In this document: positions 53,986 through 64,000 of the stretch, in pieces
How the letters are laid out: the number at the start of each line of letters is the position of its first letter
Numbering within the stretch: the stretch's first letter is position 1
Assembly (NCBI GenBank): GCA_907165135.1
Contig: OU015568.1
Location: forward strand, 8,068,501-8,132,500
Source: Oikopleura dioica
Taxonomy: Eukaryota; Chordata; Appendicularia; Copelata; Oikopleuridae
Length of the DNA stretch: 64,000 bases
Direction: 5' to 3'
Translations under genes and position numbers: made by a program
The notes under the pieces: generated by a model
The model's database searches: none
Told to the model about the DNA's origin: nothing
What the model saw: the letters and a program-made list of their open reading frames with translations, nothing else

Positions 53986-55110
53986 ATGGGACGAGTCAAA
54001 TTGACAAAGGAAGAGCGGTTTGTTCAGAAATATCTGAAAAAGCATGGAAGACTTCACGTGCTACAGATTTTTAACAAAGAATTGGAAGAAAGGGCAGAAA
54101 AAGGTATCTTATAAAAACTATTTGACTGTTAATATCTAGTTCCTCGACTTTAGCTGGAAGGAAATCTGAAGAAAAAGGATCGAAGAAGAATCAGAATTCA
54201 TCTGCAGAAGAAGCTCATTGTTCAAAATCATATTCAAATGCGAATGGTTTGTAATCAAAACCATGTATTGGGTATTTCAATTACCAAATCAATTGTAGCC
54301 GAATGTAAGCCTGTCAAACTCAGTTTTGCAATAAAGAAGCCACCTGAAAGAAAGAAAATTACTATCGAGCCGGTTAGCAAAAAGAAAAGGCCTCAGAAAA
54401 GGGAAGAAAACGAAAGGGAGAGTAAGACTGTCGACATTCCAAAAGACTTCAAGAAACTTGCCAAAACATTCGGGTTGCCAGAAGAGCATCTAGACTTTTT
54501 CTACGAAAACAGAACATCTTTCAACTGGGAATTTAAAGATTGGACGAATATTCAATGTACCGAAACTACCTGTAAATTGACAACTAAACTTGGTCCGAAG
54601 TGCCTTTTTGATCACATGATTACTGTTCACAGCTACCGGGAGATTCCATGTGACCACGTTGACTGCTCTTTTATCGCATACTCGTCGGTAAGTCTTAAGC
54701 ATCACAAATCGAAGTTTCACGGTCATGGTAAAAGACCAACAAATCATGGTCATTTTCCCTGTCCGTTTCAATCATGCAAAAGTTCTTTCGCTAGTACTAC
54801 CAATTTGCGCGATCATTTGAATGTTCACGAAAATCATCTTCTTTCGTGCAATTATTGTCCCTATAAATGTGCACTTAGTGCTCCTTTGCAAAACCATTTA
54901 AGTGCTCATTTCAATATCAAAAATTTTAAATGTGAGTTTTGCTCTCAAGGTTTCTCATCGCGTGGAAACTTGAATAACCATATTCGTGCACTTCACTCCT
55001 CAGACGATTTTGAGTGCATTGATTGCGGTTTTCAAGCGCAAAGTTTTCGAGGGTTGAGCTCACATAGACGGACATGTGAAAAGCGCCTTCAGTACTCAAG
55101 AATTCTATAA
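53986..55110 (+). CDS. C2H2 zinc-finger protein
   Basis: Three exons join in phase. The N-terminus (MGRVKLTKEERFVQKYLKKH) and linker (KKPPERKKITIEPVSKKKRP) are basic. Four or five C2H2-type fingers follow: FPCPFQSCKSSFASTTNLRD, LSCNYCPYKCALSAPLQNHL, FKCEFCSQGFSSRGNLNNHI and FECIDCGFQAQSFRGLSSHR. More irregular fingers precede them (IQCTETTCKLTT, IPCDHVDCSF). It is probably a nuclear DNA- or RNA-binding protein. The start is 2 nt after a TTTTCAG acceptor, 159 nt after the CSTF2 stop and about 55 nt after its AATAAA, so it is probably a downstream cistron resolved by trans-splicing. Confidence 0.8.
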
Positions 55111-55200
55111 TTATCTTTGTATTGGTTCAATTTTTGAAGAAATTCCAACGGTTTGAAGAAAGCTTTCGACAGTAGTTTACGTTTTTATCGTTCAGACAAT

Positions 55201-57384
55201 ATGAATGTGACTCGTAAAAACTTCCTGGAACTGCTTCCAAAGATATTGAAGCAGATACAGAAATGCGAATTCGTATCAGTCGATCTTGAGTTCTGTGGTT
55301 TGCCCCATCCAAAAGCGTACAACAAATTGGATACAAGAGAAGACAGATATCGAAAAATCTCAAAGGAACCAGGACATAATTTTTTTAAGCTCTTCAATTC
55401 TCTAATAATGAGCAATGCACATCCTTCTCAAAAGTCGATCGAAAAATTCTTCATCCCTCAATATGGCCTTTCAATTTTCAGCAAAACCGCGAACGGGTAC
55501 ACATCTTACACTTACAACTTCTTCCTATCCCCCGTCGGTCCTCATCACGAGGACAGATCTTCAAGAAGATACGAAATTCTCGGTTCGACTATAAACTTTC
55601 TTTGCGAGCATAATTTCGACTTCAATACTGCTTTTGGAAAGGGAGTGAGATTCATGTCTGTTCCAGAAGAAGCACAGGATAGGGCCGAAAGAATTTTCAT
55701 CATCAAAATCTCGATGGAGACATTTTTCAGCCCTCGAAAAGTTCAAACAAAAGCTGGACGAAAAAAGAAAGCGGATTCGGGAGCAATGTGCTCGGCGATC
55801 AAATAATGACGGTTAGGCTTCTCATATTTGACGTTTTTCTTCATTTTTTGCATAGACAATACGAAGCTTGATCGAGAACGATTGATGGCCGAGCATCCTG
55901 CTGAAACAATCGGTAAAAGGAACCTTTACTCGTCTTCTCTAGCTCTTTCTAGCGCTGCTGGACGAATACAAAAAGCAAATCGAACAGTTCCTTGCTCAAG
56001 AAGAGAAGAATTCCTTCAATCTTCCGCCTTGCAACTCTTTCATTCGAAGATTAGTTCACATGGTCGTCAAGCCAGAATTTGCGGGCAAGGCACAGTTCAT
56101 TTCTGGTCGAAATGAGAATAACGAACCAGTTGTAACGATTTTGAAAACGATGAAGACGGAAGAAGAGGTCAAGCTTGCCGAAGTTGACGCTGAGGAAGAG
56201 GTTTGTCGTCCGAAGAAACCGTTTTTATAGCGCATCTTTTTAGGCGATGAAGGAAAAACTCGGATTTCTTCACATTCTTCGCGTCATTTCAGTTTCAAAG
56301 ACGCCGCTGGTCTTCCACGCTGGCGAGCTGGATCTTTATCTGACAATGAAGCACTTTTTCCTCGACGATTTACCGGAAACCCTAGAAGAGTTCAAATCAA
56401 TTACCACTGCCACTTTTCCACAGATCTTTGATACACTTTTGATGTCGAGAAACGAACCGCTAAAGTCGAACTTTCCAGAGGGCAACTCGCTCGGCGAGAT
56501 TTTCAAGAAGGTCCAAGATCAGGTAGATTTACCAAAGAAAATTTTCTTATTGTCCTTTTTTTCTCTAAATTTCCGGTTCCCTTATTCAAGTTATTCAGCC
56601 TTTCGCCTTGAATGCCGCACAAATCCACATTGCTGACGGATACCGCGACTACAAAGCCTTCGGTGGTCAAGTTCACGAAGCTGGCTACGATGCCTGGATG
56701 ACTGGAGTCGCCTTTATCCACATGATGGGCTATCTGAACCTTGTTTCCAAGTAAGACCCGCTTCCAAGAGCTATAATCTCAAAGAAAACGTTCAGAACAA
56801 AGCCCGGTTCAAAACTGACGGAGTCGGCGATTTCAAAAATCTTCAAGAACCGATACTCAATTAGCGGAATGTACGACATTCATCATATTTCGTTGGATAG
56901 AGCCGATGCTGTTCCAAAAAGAAATCATTGTTTTCACCTCTCTTTTCCAACAAGCTGGGTAAAAGCGCTCAATTTTGCTTGATTCTGATCCTGATTTTTA
57001 GAGACAACACGATATTTACGAGCTTTTCCGAGTTTGTGGACGCATACGAGTAATGTGGATTGACGATGGAAGCGCTTTTGTGGCGATTGAGGATCATTCT
57101 GCTGTTAATCTTGTCAATTCGATCAAGAAAGACCCTGATTACTGTATCTTACCGTATCAGGAATGGAAAGCGACGCAAGGTAATTCTGCTTATGAAGTCA
57201 TATCTTCATAACTCTCCTAGAAAACGGTGCTCCCCCAACACCAAAGAAGAGAAAAGTATCAGAGCCGGAGAAGAACGGAACTAGCCCAAAGACCACTGCC
57301 ATGAACGACCTGTCACTTCAGGCGAAACCGACAGCTAGGAAAGAAAAAGAAGCTGTTTTTGAGAATGAATCTGTTTGGGAATAG
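55201..57384 (+). CDS. PARN: Poly(A)-specific ribonuclease PARN
   Basis: Nine exons give about 600 residues. The DEDD deadenylase residues are in place: Asp and Glu in FVSVDLEFCG, Asp in FPQIFDTLLMSR, and the His/Asp pair in VHEAGYDAWMTG. The family signatures SSRRYEILGSTINFLCEHNF, EFKSITTATFP and HCFHLSFPTSW, and the RRM-like VMWIDDGSAFVAI, are present. The C-terminus has a nuclear localisation signal (PPTPKKRKV) and ends NESVW, like the human end. It carries an insertion of about 25 residues after HNFFKL. One intron appears to be GA-AG. The start is 6 nt after a TTCAG acceptor and 90 nt after the zinc-finger stop, so it is probably in an operon with it. It shortens poly(A) tails of mRNAs and trims small RNAs. 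Confidence 0.94.
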
Positions 57385-57817
57385 AAGAGCAGAAACTTCT
57401 GAGTCGGAAGTTTTGACACACAAACACTAATCTCGTTGAAAAATTAACATGTAATCCTGTTTTAGAATGTGAACTACGAGTGATGATGGGACTGGTTAGG
57501 CCTTTCCCGCTGTAGTCATCAAAAAAGAAGAGGATTGAGATTTCCTAAAATTCTTGAATCGTCAAAAATACCAGCTGCGAAAGAAGAGCGTGCGTGCTCA
57601 ACTCTTGTATTTCCTCTAGTGAGGACAAGATCGCGAAGAACCTGAAGATGAATATAGAGACTCTGTGCAAAATGTTTAAAGTGATGGCGAATCAGCGCTA
57701 GAAAACCACGGAAATGTCACTGAAAAACTTTGAGTTGAAATATAATATGCGTTTTGTCGCTTTTCATTTTTCTATTTTTAAAACATCGCCTCGTCAGCCT
57801 CTTGATTTCAGAAAGAA
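57385..57817. other. Intercistronic region between PARN and LSM7 with one orphan open frame
   Basis: About 430 nt. A 47-codon frame (57550-57702 in outline) ending SSEDKIAKNLKMNIETLCKM plus eight residues and TAG has a protein-like composition and looks like an alpha-helical exon, but no ATG or splice partner is found. It could be a relic of a gene, a cryptic exon, or chance. Confidence 0.35.
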
Positions 57818-58219
57818 ATGTCTGATGATCGAAAACAGCAAGACAGATCGAAAAAGAAGGAGTCGATTCTTGAACTGAATAAATATCTCGACAAGGCAAT
57901 CAGGGTCAAGTTTCAAGGAGGAAGAGAAGCTAGCGGGATTCTCAAAGGGTAAGAAAACATGATTGAGAGCTGGTGATTTACCTTGATTGTAGTTATGATC
58001 AGCTTCTAAATTTGGTCATCGACTCAACAACCGAACAGCTTCGAGATTTAGATGATCCTTACCGCCCGTCTACTGAATCAAGAAATCTAGGTTCGATCGC
58101 ATTTCAGAGCATATTCTTAACTATTTTCAGGACTTGTTGTTTGCCGAGGAACTTCTGTCGTTCTCATTTCTCCTCAAGACGGCATGGAAGAAATCCCCAA
58201 TCCATTCATCCCCCAGTGA
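57818..58219 (+). CDS. LSM7: U6 snRNA-associated Sm-like protein LSm7
   Basis: Three exons give 105 residues, the normal length. Sm1 motif: SILELNKYLDKAIRVKFQGG with REASGILKGYDQLLNLV. Sm2 motif: LGLVVCRGTSVVLISPQDGM, ending EEIPNPFIPQ. It belongs to the LSm2-8 ring on U6 snRNA (splicing) and the LSm1-7 ring (mRNA decay), which fits the preceding deadenylase. The ATG lies 6 nt after a TTTCAG acceptor. The 433-nt gap from PARN is long for an operon in this genome, so it probably has its own promoter. Confidence 0.96.
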
Positions 58220-59134
58220 GCACATAATTACAATTTAGACTTTTGTTTCTCACGACTGCCTAATAAATTATCCTGCGAAAAGTTTAAAACGGTTATTTTT
58301 GCAATGAAATCAACAAAGACTCCCGCAAAAATATCCGAAACAAAGAATCGCTTCTTATTTTTTCTATAAAAAACATTTTTATTTACAGGTAGAAGCTCAT
58401 TTTGTCAAAAAAAAAGTCAAAAAAGCAAGCTCCATTCTTCCCTAAACGACTCACGCTGGGAAACATAATCACCCCTTTTGAAAAATATTCTTCGCCAAAG
58501 TGCCACCTTGGCGATTTTTTAAAGAAGCAAAATACGAAATTTGAAGTTTTACTGGAAAGAAGAGTATTTACCAAGAGAGGCGCTATCTAGGATTTATAAG
58601 GGGCGGCGGGTTATTAAACCAGAACTTTTGCTGATAGGACTGTTTGATCAGTGGTTTTTGAACTACTGAAAATTTGAAGATGAAGTTTTACACAAAAACC
58701 TTTAGTAAGAATCGAAGATGAATATTGTTTCACAAAATATTGATAAAAGACAATGATAAAGCTAGAGTTTTGGGGTTCTATAATTGAAATTTACTGTAGT
58801 TTTAGTCTTTCCGTTTCATCAAATCTGTCAATACAAATTCCGCCAATAAGTTTGAAAAGTCCTTCGGGTTTCTGTCAAATGCCCATCCAGCGGGAGAGTG
58901 ATAGAAAAAGAGTATCACTCCGATTTCTCCCTTATCCGCTGAAGTTCTATTTGAGTAGCGTCAAGAGCAGCCAGTCAGACCAAATACGCAAGAATTATTA
59001 CGCGAGCTCACCACTCACCAACGGATTTACTAAGTCACTTGCGGATTTATAGCGCGTGAAAAAAACGAAAAAAAAATTGTAAGAAAACATAAAACTGCAG
59101 AAGAAATAAAGAGATTGAAAATTCAAAAAACGAA
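58220..59134. other. Intergenic region after LSM7
   Basis: AATAAA near 58261 can end LSM7. The rest is AT-rich. The opposed open frames at 58383-58590 overlap and are of low complexity (Lys/Phe-rich). I see no gene or repeat. Confidence 0.4.
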
Positions 59135-62100
59135 AATGGACTTTGATGAGGTAAGTTCGACTTTAAAAAATCATGCAACATAGAACTTTCGTACCGTGAA
59201 TCATTTTTCATTACAGAATATGAGATAAAATAAGAGCGGAATACACGTGGGGAATTGATTGAGTACGCTAGTAAGAGGTGGTTCCAGAGATATTATCAGA
59301 GGTTTTAAAATCTCAGCTTTGAAGGAACCGTATTCCATGTACTAACGAACAAATAACTAATAATCAGTTGTATGAATATCTTTGAACCGTGGACAGTGTC
59401 TTCTCACGCTTCTGAAATCTCTTCTTTTATGCCCCTTGTAAAGGCGTTAGTAGTGGATTTCCTGGTTTTAGCTTCCGGCTTATTGACGAAGTATTATTCT
59501 AGGAAATAATCTCTTTTGAACAACTGTTTTTTCTCGATCAAAATGAAGGAAAAATAAATAAAATAATTATTCAAAATTTATTATTTTTGGGTCGCTATTT
59601 CTTAGAATTTCTTGGGTTTATATTTTAAAGGAAGACTTTTTTAAATAATTAAAACGTTTAAAAGATAATTTTATTTTCAAAGAATCGACAAGTGTGAGAA
59701 AAAAGCGTTATCAATTTGAAAAATTTATCTCCCTGCGCGTGTCCCCTATTTCGCGGCTATAAAATTTATTGCTCGCGTTTTGAATAGTCAAAGAACTGGC
59801 CCGCTGAAACTGTGTTCTATTGAATCAGTTCAATTTAAACAGAGACCGCCCTTCTCGACGGTGTAATTGTTCCTTTGATTTAAAAAATTTGGCAGTCTTT
59901 TTGAGAAATCGATTCTGACTTTTTAACTCGATATTCTTTACACGATAGATGGGTAAAAACAAGAGATTCAGACTTACTTCGGTCAGGGCTTTTGTAGAAC
60001 AGGTAATTTTGCTGAATAATATCCTCCTTAAAAATTCATCACGTGAGTCAAAGCCACCTTGACCATGGGATGAAACATTAATGCCCCTCGCTCTTTGTAA
60101 CTTCCGACGCATTTTCTTCTTTTAAATTTTATCCACCGAGAAAATGTCTTTTCGTCAAAATTATTGAGGCCAATTTACGGAGAAGTCCTCATCCACTTTT
60201 TCATATCAAAATAAACGAAATTTTTAAGAGCTGTCGCCCTGGAATACCATCCGCTCCAAGAGCACTCAGATTTGAGCTGAAAGATGGATACGATTTCAAA
60301 CATAAAAGTGCTCTTCTTAGATGGTAAGATAGAATTCGATTGTGCTACCAAATGAAGTCTTTTTTGTTGGCAATTACTAGGATAAATAAAATGCTGGTCG
60401 TATAAATAGCAAACAAGGGTACTTTACGAATAAATCTGCCATCGCAAGTCCTCCAGCTTGTCATGAAAATGCAAACAAGGCATGATAGCTCGATTACAGG
60501 ATTTGAAAGCTACCAGTTTATTTTCCAATAACAACACTGGATTAAGGTGGCCCAGTCAAGTGTTCGACGAAAATGGAAATACCAGTCAAGAGCACTCCAT
60601 CATTGGTTACAGGATTTACGTCAATGGCCTTCCCAAAGGCATGGTCAAGGTAAAGCTTAAAAAATTAATAAAAGATCTAAAATGTTCTAGGCTCATAAAA
60701 ATCGCGCTCTTGTGGAAGGCATGAGGATTCAGAACGAGTACAAAATTACCGTCGTTGCGATCGGAAGTCTCGGAGACTCAAATCACTCGAACGCTGGTAA
60801 GTTCATTTTCTTACCCGAATCAAGAGGAGGATGATCCCCTCACTATTGATTAATTATTTTATAATCTTCGAAACAAGAAAGACTTGTCTTAGAGACTTGT
60901 CAGCTAGCCGGTCACGTTTTCAAGGAATTTCTTCACCTCGTGAAATTTCATGCCCAAATGCATTATCCTGAATGCATAGGATCATCTCGAAAACAACTCG
61001 TGACTATTTCCCAATTTTTTCAACAAAGCAAAGCCGGCTTGTTCACTAGATAGGTCCTAATGCTACTTCCTCTTCAATAAGCCGAGCTCGACTGTTGCAA
61101 TTATTAAAAGGTTTCTTGCGACAGAAATCTCGAGCTTGGGAAGCAATTGCGTGCTTTTAAGATTTTCTCAGTTTATTATAAAGGGAATATAGTTACGATT
61201 GATAACCGATAGCTAGTTATTGTTGGGAACAAAAATAAGGGCTTCGTATAAAAAAAGCTTTTTAAAAATCGTCGTTATAAACTTTATTCCTGTGAGACCA
61301 AAAATCAACGGAAAAGGGGTTTTTGCTTCATGGGAGGCTACTTTTCAAACGGTTTCTTTTTGTTAAATTTATATAAATTTCTCCAAAAATACATCTCTAA
61401 AGGTTCGATTCAGCAATTATCTACGTCCCCAACACCGAAATCCTGGCTTCAAGCTCTTCAAACAAAACTGAGGGGAAAAAAGAAGCATCCAAATCCGGAA
61501 AGAAGAAAACTAACGATAAGGAAGGAGCTGGAAATCCAGAAAATCCAAAGAATGACACGCTAAATGAAGTGCTTGACAAGGCGCAAGAGGTACTTGAAAA
61601 AGTCGCGCAGTCGCAGGAGGCCGGAAATGCGTCGCGCGAAAGTTCAGAATCAAATAGGAAACGGTTTTTTGATGACCTTAGAGAAGGTCCTAATCGTTCC
61701 ACAGATAGAGCGAGAAGAGAACCGCCTTTGAAAGAGATCCCGATTTTGACTCGAAAGAAAACACATTCCCTGGCGCGAACGAGACAGTTTCGACCACGTG
61801 CCCTGAGAAATACAAGATGAGTACGAAGGTTCAAGTAGAAAGCATCGAAGACATCATCAAAAAAGCAAAGGAAAACTTCAAGGATTCTCGTAGTGAGGAA
61901 ATACTGGTGAGAGCTGGTTTTTGTGGCTCATAGAGAAATGAAACTTTCAGAAAACGTCGACAGAAGATTTGAGACAATCATCAGATCTGGACAAAGAAGA
62001 CAAAAGCGGAGACGAAGAAGATTATTCAAAGCTGCTAAAGGACCTTGACGAGGAAGATGATGACGACATCGTCGCCAAAGTCCTAAAACGCTACGGTCTC

Positions 62101-62258
62101 AAGTAAGCCTCTCGGAGATTCTCTTCCATGATTTTACTTTCAGTAAACACGATTTCGACTATGCGCTGCCTTCGAATACTGAGGAAGCGAAAAACGAAGA
62201 ACCTCAAGTTTCAAGTTTTAGAAATTATATGCCAGTACATGAAATATCGCTTGACTGA
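59135..62258 (+). CDS. Fibronectin type III domain protein (RIM-BP-like FN3)
   Basis: The firm part starts at about 60231. SCRPGIPSAPRALRFELKDG and SALLRWW, then GYRIYVNGLPKGMVK, RALVEGMRIQNEYKITVVAI and the closing strand form one FN3 domain. Its wording (RIYVNG, RALVE) recalls RIM-binding proteins. A low-complexity charged region follows. A GT-AG intron at about 61662-61708 then joins it in phase to SKENTFPGANETVS and an acidic C-terminus (EEDYSKLLKDLDEEDDDDI) ending VHEISLD. No SH3 domain is seen. Exon 1 (59135-59149, ATGGACTTTGATGAG before GTAAGT) fits the phase but is separated by 1.1 kb, so the true start is uncertain. AATAAA lies near 62304. Confidence 0.5.
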
Positions 62259-62720
62259 ACGAACAAAAAGACCTTTCCTGATATATTTTAGATTTTTGTA
62301 TGTGAATAAATCAATATTTTTTCAAAATTTTCTTTGATTTTCATGATTTTTTTGTTAAAAATGATCATAAATATATTATTCTAATAATAAGCATGCCCTG
62401 ATTTCATCAAATATTAACAACAATTTGAAATCTGGTAATCGGTTAATGTGCCAATGCGTTTCGCCTTTTTCAATACAGTCAGAGAGTCAGAGCTTCATTT
62501 CCCTTGTGATTTTGATAGAAAACGCAACTGTGGGGGAGAAGCCTTGGGATTGGAAGTATTGATTATGGTTAATTAGAGAGCCCTGCTCACACAATCGCAC
62601 CTCAATCCAATTACGCACGTCGAGCTCGGAAAACTATTGTTTCGTTTTTTTGCTCTTTCACGATAATCTTCTCGTCAGAATAAGAAATAAGAGGGTTGGC
62701 CCTTAAACTAGAGGAAAAAT
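62259..62720. other. Intergenic region
   Basis: It contains the AATAAA of the upstream gene (near 62304) and a short promoter stretch. Nothing else recognised. Confidence 0.4.
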
Positions 62721-63837
62721 ATGAAGTTGAGCGTTTTGGTAGTAGTTTTGGTCGAGTTCGAAAGAGCCAGAGCTCAGCAGTTTTTCGATGATGTTATTTG
62801 GACTATGCCAGGTAAGAAATCTTTTTGTTCAAAAAAATTCAGCATTAAATATTTTTAGTCATCAAAAATCAAACTCTTGAAGCAAAAATCGAAACTTTAA
62901 AAAAACAACAAGAAAAAGCCGGGTTTTTCGGAAAAGAAAAATACATGGAAGACTACTACAAAGAAATTGCAAGCGGGAAGAAAACGACAATCCATCAGAA
63001 TCTTGACAGTCTTAAGAGCGAAGAAGAAGTGACGAAAAAACTCGATGAACGAAAACATCGATGGCTGGAAGACACGAAATTGATGTGGAAAGATCTTTGT
63101 CATATGAACTTTGAGTTGTTGAATGCAAAGGATCAGCAGGCTATTGTTGATTTTTGCCCGAAAGCTGACAAGGTAACCTTTCTTGTTGATTGAAGCAAGA
63201 AAAAATCGGCGACACTGTATTTAAGTGCTTTATCCCGATGAAAAACAACGTCAAATATCCAAACGGCGAAAAAGATCATATCGGTACTCTTTCAAAAAAA
63301 AACCTCTAACAAAAAAATTACAAGGGCAGCCAAAAACTCCAGCCCGGCCGCGAGAAATCTCCAAGACCGAAGTCATAAACGACTTCGTCGAGTGTATTCA
63401 ATACAGATGCGAATGCCCCGACTATCAGGAAAATGGCTGGCCAGTTGGAAAAGAAGTCAGGGGTGAGAAAAAATACAGTGTAGCTGGCGAATCCCTTGGT
63501 TATTCAAAATGCTGGCTTTTTGCGAGAAGAATTGGTTGGCGTTTTCAGGAAAATGCTTTGAAAAAATGATTGCTTTTGACATTCCGAAAAATAATTTTTC
63601 AAAGCAGAAAAGCCCCCAAGAGCCTGTTGGATCCAATTCAACGACCAATGCATTCCAGAGAATGTTTTCTACACAGTCATCGATGGAAGCGACATAAAGC
63701 CTAATACGACCTGTCCGAATAACAACATCATCAACGCTCTTGATAAACTCGCTCAAAACGAAACTGTCGCTAGTTCATCTGTTTCAAGATCGATAGAAAT
63801 ATTTTCTCTAATATTTATTATTGTTCTGAGTTTATAG
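62721..63837 (+). CDS. Small secreted or membrane-anchored protein of unknown family
   Basis: MKLSVLVVVLVEFERARAQ is a probable signal peptide. In-phase introns join a helical Lys/Glu-rich part (LKKQQEKAGFFGKEKYMEDY, LDERKHRWLEDTKLMW) to CFIPMKNNVKYPNGEKDHI, a Cys-bearing segment (ECIQYRCECPDYQENGWPVG, SKCWLFARRIGW), then CWIQFNDQCIPENVFYTVID and NTTCPNNNI. The end SIEIFSLIFIIVLSL is hydrophobic with no charged tail, suggesting a GPI anchor signal. The last intron is uncertain: a 64-nt GT-AG or a 37-nt GA-AG form both restore the frame. AATAAA directly follows the TAG. Confidence 0.65.
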
Positions 63838-64000
63838 AATAAATTTTAGCTATTCTGAGTCAAAATTTTTGGCGAAAAATTCACCGACATTTTTTTTTTG
63901 AAATTAAAAATTTAGACAATACCGTTTATTTCAACTTTTAAAAGTCCATATACTTGAGGCTTCCATCGTCATCAAAATGAATTTATATAAATTCAAATTG
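63838..64000. other. 3' intergenic end of window
   Basis: The AATAAA of the preceding gene is at 63839. An AATAAA in the opposite direction (near 63928) after an in-frame KYMDF-stop on the minus strand may be the 3' end of a minus-strand gene lying beyond the window. The piece is too short to call. Confidence 0.3.

Noticed and set aside
61600-61830. Two separate genes overlapping by ATGA at 61817 in the FN3 region, or a GA-AG intron there
   Set aside because: A canonical 47-nt GT-AG intron beginning GTTTTTTGATG joins both parts in phase, so one gene is simpler.

Overview
The window looks like the compact nuclear genome of a larvacean tunicate, most likely Oikopleura dioica. The evidence is tiny introns (mostly 38-50 nt, GT-AG, some apparently not), AATAAA signals within tens of bases of stop codons, AG acceptors directly in front of start codons, closely packed animal genes on both strands, and a 40-nt exon at 48155-48194 that I recognise from memory as the O. 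dioica spliced leader. No database search was possible. Gene names rest on recognised protein motifs and on exon chains that I spliced by eye.

Layout. 1-2680: two tandem major-facilitator transporters (the first cut by the window edge). 2681-8605: a large gene-poor stretch with a foldback element. 8606-17928: a CADM-like immunoglobulin adhesion protein with a gene nested in one intron, snurportin-1, the mitochondrial phosphate carrier, a TMCO4-like hydrolase and a PRA1-family protein. 18569-28265: a cadherin-like membrane protein, a CUB/mucin-like membrane protein and an ANKMY1-like MORN/ankyrin/MYND protein. 28348-37004: a block of secreted or surface proteins (PAN/apple, three chitin-binding paralogues, a small secreted protein, a four-C-type-lectin plus trefoil receptor) and a coiled-coil gene. 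37005-40051: gene-poor, with two foldback elements. 40052-47697: a Ly6-like secreted protein, a syntaxin, a DNase I-like secreted enzyme, a multi-span membrane protein and a gene with a degenerate J domain. 47721-49184: a near-perfect 1.46-kb palindrome carrying two 5S rRNA genes and two spliced-leader RNA genes. 49280-52338: a secreted/type I membrane gene with a 762-bp foldback element in its first intron, and a second copy of the same element next door. 52584-58219: CSTF2, a C2H2 zinc-finger gene, PARN and LSM7, the first three spaced like an operon. 59135-63837: a fibronectin-III protein and a small secreted protein.

Functional themes. (i) RNA processing: spliced-leader RNA, 5S rRNA, snurportin-1 (imports trimethylguanosine-capped RNPs), CSTF2, PARN and LSM7 lie within about 47 kb. 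(ii) Secreted and surface proteins, several with TATA boxes 38-55 nt upstream of the start codon, as expected of strongly expressed tissue-specific genes. (iii) Foldback (MITE-like) elements of at least five kinds, some inside introns.

Exon boundaries are hand-inferred, so each CDS entry gives only its outer limits (start codon to stop codon) and includes introns.
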